The position numbers and the translations under genes were made by a program. The notes under the pieces were generated by a model. That model did no database searches, had not been told where the DNA came from, and saw only the letters and a program-made list of their open reading frames with translations. DNA of 64,000 bases from Pseudomonas crudilactis. GTDB taxonomy: Bacteria; Pseudomonadota; Gammaproteobacteria; Pseudomonadales; Pseudomonadaceae. This document shows positions 17,113-24,371 of the stretch, in pieces. The stretch spans positions 1 to 64,000 of the forward strand of contig NZ_WXVV01000017.1 in NCBI RefSeq assembly GCF_013433315.1, given 5' to 3'. The first letter of the stretch is position 1. Every line of letters begins with the position of its first letter.

Positions 17113-18000
17113 TTAACCGCGCTGGGTCAGGCCCATTTTTTTGCGGCCTTCGGCAGGGGTCAGCACCCGGGCGCCGAGGCGGCTAAGGATTTCGGTGGCG
17201 CGCTCGACCAGTTGGCCATTGGTCGCCAGCACACCTTTGTCCAGCCACAGGTTGTCTTCCAGCCCGACCCGCACGTTGCCGCCGAGCAGCACCGCTTGCG
17301 CGGCCATTGGCATCTGCATGCGGCCAATGCCAAACCCGGCCCACACCGCGTCGGCCGGCAGGTTATCGACCATGGCTTTCATGGTGGTGGTATCCGCCGG
17401 CGCGCCCCACGGAATACCCAGGCACAGCTGGAACAACGGGTTATCGAGCAGACCTTCCTTGATCATCTGCTTGGCGAACCACAGGTGACCGGTGTCGAAA
17501 ATCTCCAGCTCGGCCTTCACGCCCAGCTCGGTGATGCGCTTGGCGCCTGCGCGCAGTTGCGCCGGTGTGGAGACATAAATGGTGTCGCCATCACCGAAGT
17601 TCAGCGTGCCGCAATCGAGGGTGCAGATTTCCGGCAGCAGCTCTTCAACGTGGGCGAGACGGGTCAGCGGGCCGACCAGATCGGTGTTCGGACCGAACTC
17701 CATCGGGTTCTCGCCGGCGCCGATTTCGAGGTCGCCGCCCATGCCGGCGGTGAGGTTGACGATGATGTCGACATCGGCCTCGCGGATGCGCTCCATCACT
17801 TCGCGGTACAGCGCCACGTCACGGCTGAACTTGCCAGTCTGCGGATCACGCACATGGCAATGCACGACGGTGGCGCCAGCCTTGGCCGCTTCAACGGCCG
17901 CCGCAGCGATTTGTTTCGGGGTGACTGGCACGTGTGGGCTCTTGGCGGTCGTGTCGCCAGCACCGGTGAGTGCGCAGGTGATGATGACGTCGTGGTTCAT
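17113..18000 (-). CDS. cdhC: 3-dehydrocarnitine cleavage enzyme CdhC (BKACE family)
   Basis: Zinc-dependent beta-keto acid cleavage enzyme (DUF849), 295 aa. It transfers the betaine part of 3-dehydrocarnitine to acetyl-CoA, giving betainyl-CoA and acetoacetate. The metal-binding motif HCHVRDP supplies His47 and His49. The start MNHDVIITCALTGAG is the family N-terminus; the longer frame enters repeat DNA. It is equivalent to PA5387, between caiX and cdhA. Confidence 0.93.
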   Translation of the reverse strand: MNHDVIITCALTGAGDTTAKSPHVPVTPKQIAAAAVEAAKAGATVVHCHVRDPQTGKFSRDVALYREVMERIREADVDIIVNLTAGMGGDLEIGAGENPMEFGPNTDLVGPLTRLAHVEELLPEICTLDCGTLNFGDGDTIYVSTPAQLRAGAKRITELGVKAELEIFDTGHLWFAKQMIKEGLLDNPLFQLCLGIPWGAPADTTTMKAMVDNLPADAVWAGFGIGRMQMPMAAQAVLLGGNVRVGLEDNLWLDKGVLATNGQLVERATEILSRLGARVLTPAEGRKKMGLTQRG

Positions 18001-18066
18001 GGTGCGGTTTCCTTCAGGCGTGATGGGTCTGTCCGCAGCCCTTTTCGGGGCTGCGAAGCGTCGTTC

Positions 18067-18106
18067 AGTTCCCTCTCCCAACGGAGAGGGATAGGGTGAG
18101 GGTGGC
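18067..18106. repeat. Inverted-repeat element, half copy C
   Basis: Only the right hairpin of the 160-185 bp family (CCCTCTCCCAACGGAGAGGG then ATAGGGTGAGGG) between caiX and cdhC. Confidence 0.7.
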
Positions 18107-18108
18107 GG

Positions 18109-19053
18109 TTATTTGCTGGTCAGCTGGAGGTTTTCAGCGGCCGGTTTGCCATCGAACGTGGTCACACCTTCCAGCCAGCGCTGCTTGTCTTCCGGGTGAT
18201 CCTTGAGCCATTGCCTGGCCGATTCGAAAGCGTCCTTGTGATCGAGCAGCGGCTGCATCATCCGGCTCTCGTCTTCGGCGGTGAACGTCAGATTGGTCAA
18301 CAGACGGCCAACGTTAGGGCACTGCTCGGCGTATTTCGGCGCGGTGACTGTCCACACGGTGGCCATGCCTTCGTTCGGGCCGAGGGCGTCGTCGCTGCCG
18401 GTCAGATACGTCATCTGCACGTTGACGTTCATCGGGTGCGGCGCCCAGCCAAAGAAGACCACGGCCTCTTTGCGGCGCACAGCGCGGTCGACGGCGGCGA
18501 GCATCCCGGCTTCGCTGGACTCGACCAACTGGAATTTGCCGAGGCCGAACTGGTTCTTGGCGATCATTGCCTTGATCTGCGTGTTGGCGCCCGAACCCGG
18601 TTCGATGCCATAGATCTTGCCGCCCAGTTCCTTCTCGAATTTGGCAATGTCGGCGAAGGTTTTCAGGCCCTTGTCTGCCAGGTAAGTCGGCACGGCGAGG
18701 GTCGCACGGGCATCTTTCAGGCTTGGCGCTTCGAGGACTTTGACCTGATTGGCGTCGACGAACGGGGTGATGGTCTGGGTCATCAGCGGGTTCCAGTAAC
18801 CGAGGAACAGGTCCAGGCGCTGATCGCGGATCCCGGCGAAGATGATTTGCTGGGACGCGCTGGTTTGTTTGGTGTTGTAGCCGAGGCCGTCGAGCAGGAC
18901 CTGGGTCATGGCACTGGTGGCGATCACGTCGGTCCAGTTGACCACGCCCATACGCACGTTCTGGCACGAGGCGGGTTCCGCCGCCATAACGCTGGCGCTC
19001 AAGAAAGCGGTACCGCTGAGTGCAAGAACACAGCTGCTGATCAGTCGTTTCAT
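18109..19053 (-). CDS. caiX: Carnitine-binding periplasmic protein CaiX
   Basis: Substrate-binding protein of 314 aa, OpuAC fold, with a signal peptide ending at about residue 24 (ASVMA-AEPASC). It shares VNWTDVIATSAMTQVLLDGL and FFGWAPHPMN with ChoX. No permease or ATPase gene lies beside it. In P. aeruginosa CaiX delivers carnitine to the shared CbcWV core, so ChoWV at 7-9 kb is the likely partner. It is the first gene of the carnitine operon and divergent from cdhR. Confidence 0.93.
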   Translation of the reverse strand: MKRLISSCVLALSGTAFLSASVMAAEPASCQNVRMGVVNWTDVIATSAMTQVLLDGLGYNTKQTSASQQIIFAGIRDQRLDLFLGYWNPLMTQTITPFVDANQVKVLEAPSLKDARATLAVPTYLADKGLKTFADIAKFEKELGGKIYGIEPGSGANTQIKAMIAKNQFGLGKFQLVESSEAGMLAAVDRAVRRKEAVVFFGWAPHPMNVNVQMTYLTGSDDALGPNEGMATVWTVTAPKYAEQCPNVGRLLTNLTFTAEDESRMMQPLLDHKDAFESARQWLKDHPEDKQRWLEGVTTFDGKPAAENLQLTSK

Positions 19054-19142
19054 GTCGGGTTCCTCGGCAGGTCGTTTATTGTGAGTTCCGGCATCTGTCG
19101 TGCCGGTGATGCAAAGTTACGCAGCTATACGCCCATGAAAGC

Positions 19143-19180
19143 GCACTGCGGCGACTGGCATTTGCACTGTAGCGACCTGC
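19143..19180. promoter_or_regulatory. 21-bp spaced direct repeat, candidate CdhR site
   Basis: GCACTGCGGCGACTGGC (19143-19159) and GCACTGTAGCGACCTGC (19164-19180) start exactly 21 bp apart in the caiX-cdhR gap. Both carry ACTG and GCGAC, also found in reverse orientation in the choX-sdaB repeats. Binding by CdhR is inference. Confidence 0.5.
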
Positions 19181-19245
19181 GCTCTTGAATGCCGAAGACA
19201 ACTGGCGTATCAACATCCCACGCTACCCGCCAACCGAGTGCGCAC

Positions 19246-20190
19246 ATGTCCCAGGATTTCTACTTCTTGCTGATGCCGGGGTTCTCCGCCATCGGCTTTA
19301 TTTCCGCGATCGAACCGCTGCGCGTGGCCAACCGCTTTCGTGGCGAGTTGTATCGTTGGCATGTGTTGAGCGCCGATGGCGGGGCGGTGCTGGCGAGCAA
19401 CGGCATGTCGGTCAACGCTGATGCGGCGCTGGAGCCGTTGAAGAAAGGCGCGACGCTGTTGGTGGTGGCCGGGTTTGAACCGCTGAAGTTCGCCACGCCC
19501 ACCCTTGAACACTGGTTGCGGCGGCTGGATAACGAAGGCGTGACCCTCGGCGCCATCGACACCGGCAGCTTTGTCCTCGCTGAAGCGGGCCTGCTCGATG
19601 GCCATCGCCTGACCCTGCACTGGGAAGCCATCGACGCCTTCAAGGAATCGTATCCACAGCTCAGCGTGACCCAAGAGCTGTTCGAGATCGACCGCCGACG
19701 CATCACCTCGGCCGGCGGCACGGCTTCCATCGATTTAATGCTCGATCTGATCGCCCAGGCTCATGGCCCGCAATTGGCGATTCAGGTCAGCGAGCAATTT
19801 GTGCTGGGGCGAATTCGTCCGCGTAAAGATCACCAGCGCATGGAAGTGGCCACGCGTTACGGGATCAGCAACAAGAAACTGGTTCATGTGATCGGCGAGA
19901 TGGAGCAGCACAGCGAACCGCCGCTGACCACGCTGCAACTGGCGGAATCGATCAAAGTCACGCGACGGCAACTGGAGCGCTTGTTCCGGCTGCACCTGAA
20001 CGACACACCGAGCAATTTCTACCTGCGCCTGCGCTTGGAAAAGGCTCGGCAGCTACTGCGCCAGACTGACATGAGCGTGCTCGAAGTCAGCATCGCCTGC
20101 GGCTTCGAATCGCCGTCGTACTTCACCCGCAGTTACCGCGCAAAATTCGCCCGCTGTCCCCGCGAAGACCGCCGTACCGCCCAGGCCTGA
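19246..20190 (+). CDS. cdhR: AraC/GlxA-type carnitine regulator CdhR
   Basis: Transcription factor of 314 aa with an N-terminal DJ-1/PfpI-like domain starting at once (FYFLLMPGFSAIGFISAIEP) and a C-terminal AraC domain with KVTRRQLERLFRLHLNDTP and VLEVSIACGFESPSYFTRSY. It is a paralogue of GbdR. CdhR activates caiX-cdhCAB in response to carnitine in P. aeruginosa. Another in-frame ATG lies at 19189, but it has no ribosome-binding site and would sit only 9 nt after the direct-repeat operator, so I prefer 19246. Confidence 0.92.
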   Translation: MSQDFYFLLMPGFSAIGFISAIEPLRVANRFRGELYRWHVLSADGGAVLASNGMSVNADAALEPLKKGATLLVVAGFEPLKFATPTLEHWLRRLDNEGVTLGAIDTGSFVLAEAGLLDGHRLTLHWEAIDAFKESYPQLSVTQELFEIDRRRITSAGGTASIDLMLDLIAQAHGPQLAIQVSEQFVLGRIRPRKDHQRMEVATRYGISNKKLVHVIGEMEQHSEPPLTTLQLAESIKVTRRQLERLFRLHLNDTPSNFYLRLRLEKARQLLRQTDMSVLEVSIACGFESPSYFTRSYRAKFARCPREDRRTAQA

Positions 20191-20211
20191 TCTTGAGACC
20201 AGTAAATAAAC

Positions 20212-20303
20212 CTGTGGGAGCGAGCTTGCTCGCGAATGCGGTAGATCATTCAACAAAACTGTCGACTGACACTCCCTCTTCGCGAGCAAGCTCGCTCCCA
20301 CAT
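20212..20303. repeat. REP doublet between convergent cdhR and 20331 gene
   Basis: GTGGGAGCGAGCTTGCTCGC and its complement, separated by about 50 nt. Confidence 0.85.
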
Positions 20304-20330
20304 GGATTTACTGTGATTTCGGAAATCGGG

Positions 20331-20747
20331 TTACTTCTTCACCAACGCCGAACACGCAGCCTTATAAGCCTCATGCTGATACTTGTTCAGCGTCCCCGGC
20401 AGTTCGAAATTATGCTTCTTCGCCTGCGCATTGATCGTCTGCGGCGACAACAACGTCACCTCACAACCGTCCAGCAACTGCAAAATCCCTTCAATCTTGA
20501 ACGTCGTCGGCCCACCGGCAAACTCACCCTTCTTGCTGCGCTTCTTGATCGCAATCCGATCGATCGAGTTCTCGCGCACAAACGACGCCACCTGCGCCGC
20601 GAACAGCTTCACGTTCGCCGTCTCGTCATCGTCTTCGAGGGCGATCTTCTTGGTGGCAAGGGGAACGTGGCTCAATGCTGAACCGTCGAGAGCGGCTACG
20701 GCGATGATCGCTTCGCTGCCTTTGATTTCGATGCCGCAGATGTTCAT
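20331..20747 (-). CDS. DUF3010 family protein
   Basis: A 138-aa cytoplasmic protein matching DUF3010 by its opening MNICGIEIKGSEAIIAVAA. The early part with alternating acidic and hydrophobic residues resembles an RNase H-like fold (GIEIKG...AAL). A basic patch KKRSKKGEFAGG lies near residue 70, and the protein ends in ACSALVKK. Function is unknown. It is not part of the PAO1 choline block and stands between cdhR and a tyrosinase gene. Confidence 0.8.
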   Translation of the reverse strand: MNICGIEIKGSEAIIAVAALDGSALSHVPLATKKIALEDDDETANVKLFAAQVASFVRENSIDRIAIKKRSKKGEFAGGPTTFKIEGILQLLDGCEVTLLSPQTINAQAKKHNFELPGTLNKYQHEAYKAACSALVKK

Positions 20748-20976
20748 GGGCGAGTGACCTTATGAGCGAATTGGATGGTAGTCATGTTGACGCAGTCGGG
20801 CGGTCAAGTCACTCGCGTCGGCGCCCCAGCGGTGCAATACCGCTGGTCGGAATTCGTTACTGACCTGTAATTTCTGACAGTAGACGGCCTTCCGGCAGGC
20901 GCCTAGCTTGGTTGCCGGGGGATTGGGACGATTATCGTCCTTTCCCATTCGTGACCTCGCTCAAGGGACTGAAGAC

Positions 20977-21942
20977 ATGAAACTACGCAAGAACATTCGC
21001 TCATTGACCCAAAACGAAAAAACCAACTTCGTCGCCGCCTGCCTCCAGCTCAAACAGTCAGGTCAATATGACGAGTATGTACACCTGCATCACCAAGTCA
21101 TGAAGCCTACAGTTCTGCCACATGAACCAAACGATCCAAACTACCGCAATGGCGCCCATCGGGGGCCTTCATTCCTGCCATGGCACCGCGCGTTTTTGCT
21201 GAAGTTCGAAAATGACCTTCAGGCGATTGACCCCTCCATCACGATTCCGTACTGGAACTGGACCGAAGATGCTGCCGACCCGCTCAACTCTCCGGTGTGG
21301 GCTGAGGATTTCATGGGCGGTAATGGTGTTGAAGGCGATGACTGGCGTGTCGCAACCGGTCGGTTTGCCTTTAAGCATGGACAATGGCCGGTTCCCTCCT
21401 ATCCGGATGACGATTTGCCAGGTCCTGGTTTGAAGCGCCAGTTCGGGCTGGTCGTGAACTCATTGCCGACCCCGGAAGATCTGCAAATGGCCTTGCGCGA
21501 AAATCTTTACGACACCCCGCCTTATGATTCAGGCCCGACTGTGCGCGGCTTCCGAAATCGTCTGGAAGGCTGGATCACCCAGCGCGGTGATCCGCAGGTA
21601 ACCACTGCGGGTTCACAACTGCATAATCGCGTCCACCTCTGGGTGGGCGGCAATATGTTGCCGATGACTTCGCCAGATGATCCGGTGTTCTTCCTGCATC
21701 ACTGCTTCGTCGACAAAGTGTGGGCAGACTGGCAGTCGCTGATGCTCCAGAGCAACGAACGTTGGGCGCCGCATTACGCGCCGCTGATCAATGGTCCGAA
21801 GGGACATAACTACGATGATGTGCTCGAGCCGTTTGCGCAGTCTGCTCGGAATGTGAGCGACATTACTGACTTGGGGTATGAGTACGAGGCGCCACGTCTG
21901 ATCCTCGATCATGTGAAACCTCGTTCTCCATTTCACGACTGA
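20977..21942 (+). CDS. Bacterial tyrosinase (type-3 copper monooxygenase)
   Basis: A 321-aa enzyme expected to hydroxylate monophenols and oxidise diphenols. Copper site A: His39, or another His of HLHH, with His61 (GAHRGPSFLPWH) and His70. Copper site B: His216 and His220 (HNRVH) and His242 (FFLHHCFVD). It has no signal peptide and no caddie partner gene nearby. AAGGGA before the ATG supports the start. Family length is 270-320 aa, so the domain looks complete. It is not part of the betaine pathway; together with its DUF3010 and LprI-like neighbours it may be a lineage-specific insertion. Confidence 0.9.
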   Translation: MKLRKNIRSLTQNEKTNFVAACLQLKQSGQYDEYVHLHHQVMKPTVLPHEPNDPNYRNGAHRGPSFLPWHRAFLLKFENDLQAIDPSITIPYWNWTEDAADPLNSPVWAEDFMGGNGVEGDDWRVATGRFAFKHGQWPVPSYPDDDLPGPGLKRQFGLVVNSLPTPEDLQMALRENLYDTPPYDSGPTVRGFRNRLEGWITQRGDPQVTTAGSQLHNRVHLWVGGNMLPMTSPDDPVFFLHHCFVDKVWADWQSLMLQSNERWAPHYAPLINGPKGHNYDDVLEPFAQSARNVSDITDLGYEYEAPRLILDHVKPRSPFHD

Positions 21943-22105
21943 TGCTGGCATCGGGTGGCGGTGTGAATGTCTGGCTTTTGCAGCAGGCAAACACGCCGTT
22001 ACCGGCTAGAGCTCAAGCTGCTCAGAGGTGATTCCAAAGGCCGCCGCAATCTTTTCGCGAGTTGTTTTTCGTGGCTTGGCGATTGTCTTCCTGCAGTTCT
22101 AATGA

Positions 22106-22507
22106 TCACTCTTGCCCAATCGACTCCAAAAACTCCGACCGTTCATCACTCATCCGCGCCACGCAGTCATTCTGCGCAATCGTGAACGCCTTGCTGCCCG
22201 CCGTCGCCGGGAACGCTTCCACCGCACAATCCGCATCCCGTGTCTTCAGCCACTGCTGCTGAGCCGTCTTCAGCTTGGCGGTGATGTCCGCCAGTTGCGT
22301 CGGGTTCTTGCCGTACGCGGTCTGCATGCGTTCGTTGAGGCTGGCGTAGTTGTCCTTGAGCAGGTCTTCGGCGGTGGTGCGGCTGTAGGTCGAGCATTCC
22401 AGGGTCTGGACGTCGTTTTCGACGGCGTCGCAGGGGTTGTTGTCGGATTCCTCAGCGGCGTGTACGCCGGTCGCTATCAGTGCCAAAGCCAGGAAGATCG
22501 ATTTCAT
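22106..22507 (-). CDS. LprI-like (DUF1311) secreted protein
   Basis: A 133-aa protein with a signal peptide (MKSIFLALALIATGVHA-AEE) and four cysteines, C26, C38, C94 and C115, spaced as in the LprI/DUF1311 family of small periplasmic proteins. The motif LNERMQTAYGKNPTQLADI and the QQQWLKTRDADC region are family-like. Some members inhibit lysozyme; that role is not shown here. It is divergent from the dipeptidase-like gene. Confidence 0.82.
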   Translation of the reverse strand: MKSIFLALALIATGVHAAEESDNNPCDAVENDVQTLECSTYSRTTAEDLLKDNYASLNERMQTAYGKNPTQLADITAKLKTAQQQWLKTRDADCAVEAFPATAGSKAFTIAQNDCVARMSDERSEFLESIGQE

Positions 22508-22741
22508 TGTTGTCGCCGCTCTAATCCAGTGGTGTTTCCAAGATGCGCCAGATTCTGGCTCAAGCTGGCGGGCTTGAACAGGTAGCTGATCGGAGCGTCT
22601 GGCGACCCTTTGTCGCGGATTGACGCTTTCGGCAATTCCCCTGTCGTTTTTGCACCCGGTCGCCCCGGCACCGAGGCATATGCTGGCCCCAAAGCGCCGG
22701 CAGACGATTCGGCGCATGAATCGCCAATAAGGGGACGCCTG

Positions 22742-23719
22742 ATGAGCCCAGCCGAATTACACGCCGACAGCATCGTTATCGACGGTCTGATCATTGCCAA
22801 ATGGAACCGCGAGCTGTTCGAAGACATGCGCAAGGGCGGTCTGACGGCAGCCAACTGCACGGTGTCGGTGTGGGAAGGCTTTCAGGCGACCGTGAACAAT
22901 ATTGCCGCCAGCCAGAAGCTGATCCGCGAAAACGGCGACCTGGTGATGCCGGTGCGCACCACCGCCGACATCCGCAAAGCCAAGGAGCAGGGCAAGACCG
23001 GCATCCTCTTCGGCTTCCAGAATGCCCACGCGTTTGAAGACCAGATCGGCTATGTCGAGGTGTTCAAGCAGCTCGGCGTTGGCATCGTGCAGATGTGCTA
23101 CAACACCCAGAACCTGGTCGGCACCGGTTGCTACGAGCGTGACGGCGGCCTGTCGGGCTTCGGTCGTGAAATCGTTGCCGAGATGAACCGCGTCGGCGTC
23201 ATGTGCGACCTGTCCCACGTCGGTTCCAAGACTTCTGAAGAAGTCATCCTCGAATCGAAAAAACCGGTCTGCTATTCCCACTGCCTGCCGTCGGGTCTCA
23301 AAGAGCACCCGCGCAACAAGTCCGATGAAGAGCTGAAGTTCATTGCCGACCACGGCGGTTTTGTCGGCGTGACCATGTTCGCGCCGTTCCTCGCCAAGGG
23401 CATCGATTCGACCATCGACGACTACGCCGAAGCGATCGAATACGTGATGAACATCGTCGGCGAAGACGCCATCGGCATCGGCACCGACTTCACCCAGGGG
23501 CACGGTCAGGACTTCTTCGAATACCTGACCCACGACAAGGGCTACGCCCGCCGCCTGACCAGCTTCGGCAAGATCATCAACCCGCTGGGCATCCGCACCG
23601 TCGGCGAGTTCCCGAACCTGACCGAAACCCTGCTCAAACGCGGCCATTCCGAGCGCGTGGTGCGCAAGATCATGGGTGAGAACTGGGTCAACGTCCTGAA
23701 AGACGTCTGGGGCGAGTAA
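22742..23719 (+). CDS. Membrane dipeptidase (M19) family protein, PA5396-like
   Basis: A 325-aa protein of the renal dipeptidase fold, in the place of PA5396. Visible family parts are CDLSHVGSKTSEEVILES, CYSHCLPSGLKEHPRNKSDE and IGIGTDF. The usual N-terminal metal pair HxD (DGHND) is replaced by IDGLIIAKWN, so the metal site and substrate may differ from true dipeptidases. It probably heads the transcript with the DUF5943 gene, dgcAB and etfAB, which ties it to dimethylglycine use. GGGG before the ATG at 22742 supports the start. Confidence 0.85.
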   Translation: MSPAELHADSIVIDGLIIAKWNRELFEDMRKGGLTAANCTVSVWEGFQATVNNIAASQKLIRENGDLVMPVRTTADIRKAKEQGKTGILFGFQNAHAFEDQIGYVEVFKQLGVGIVQMCYNTQNLVGTGCYERDGGLSGFGREIVAEMNRVGVMCDLSHVGSKTSEEVILESKKPVCYSHCLPSGLKEHPRNKSDEELKFIADHGGFVGVTMFAPFLAKGIDSTIDDYAEAIEYVMNIVGEDAIGIGTDFTQGHGQDFFEYLTHDKGYARRLTSFGKIINPLGIRTVGEFPNLTETLLKRGHSERVVRKIMGENWVNVLKDVWGE

Positions 23720-23746
23720 CGCTTTCTCGAGACCGCCGCCGATCTG

Positions 23747-23783
23747 CTCCCTCTCCCTCTGGGAGAGGGCTGGGGTGAGGGCC
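23747..23783. repeat. Inverted-repeat element, half copy D
   Basis: CCCTCTCCCTCTGGGAGAGG followed by GCTGGGGTGAGGG, the right-end hairpin of the 160-185 bp family, in the gap before the DUF5943 gene. Confidence 0.7.
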
Positions 23784-23825
23784 GCGGCCAACACTGAATC
23801 TAAAATTTTCTGGAGTTAAGTTTCC

Positions 23826-24356
23826 ATGGCCAAGATCGCCCCGCAATTGCCCATCGAAGTCGACAGCGAGACCGGTGTCTGGACCTCCGACGCCCTGCCA
23901 ATGCTCTACGTGCCGCGTCACTTCTTCGTCAATAACCACATGGGCATCGAAGAGGTTTTGGGCGCTGACGCCTACGCCGAGATCCTCTACAAGGCCGGCT
24001 ACAAATCCGCCTGGCACTGGTGTGAAAAAGAAGCTGAATGCCACGGCCTGGAAGGCGTCGCGGTGTTCGAGCACTACATGAAGCGCCTGTCGCAGCGCGG
24101 CTGGGGCCTGTTCAAGATCCAGGACATCGACCTCGACAAAGGCACCGCCAGCGTCAAGCTCGAACACTCGGCATTCGTCTACGTCTACGGCAAGGTCGGG
24201 CGCAAGGTCGACTACATGTTCACCGGCTGGTTTGCCGGGGCCATGGATCAGATTCTTGAAGCGCGCGGCAGCAAGATTCGCACGGTTGCCGAGCAAGTTT
24301 ACGGTGGCTCCGAAGAAGGCCACGACGACGGCCTGTTCACCGTCAAGCCGTTGTAA
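23826..24356 (+). CDS. DUF5943 domain protein, PA5397-like
   Basis: A 176-aa cytoplasmic protein at the PA5397 position. It looks like a 4-vinyl-reductase/V4R-type small-molecule domain: YKAGYKSAWHWCEKE in the first half and a beta-rich end FTGWFAGAMDQIL. It is always next to dgcA in pseudomonads, 15 nt upstream here, so a helper role in dimethylglycine demethylation is likely but unproven. An RBS-like GGAG is at -10. Confidence 0.82.
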   Translation: MAKIAPQLPIEVDSETGVWTSDALPMLYVPRHFFVNNHMGIEEVLGADAYAEILYKAGYKSAWHWCEKEAECHGLEGVAVFEHYMKRLSQRGWGLFKIQDIDLDKGTASVKLEHSAFVYVYGKVGRKVDYMFTGWFAGAMDQILEARGSKIRTVAEQVYGGSEEGHDDGLFTVKPL

Positions 24357-24371
24357 GTCGAGGAACCCGCC

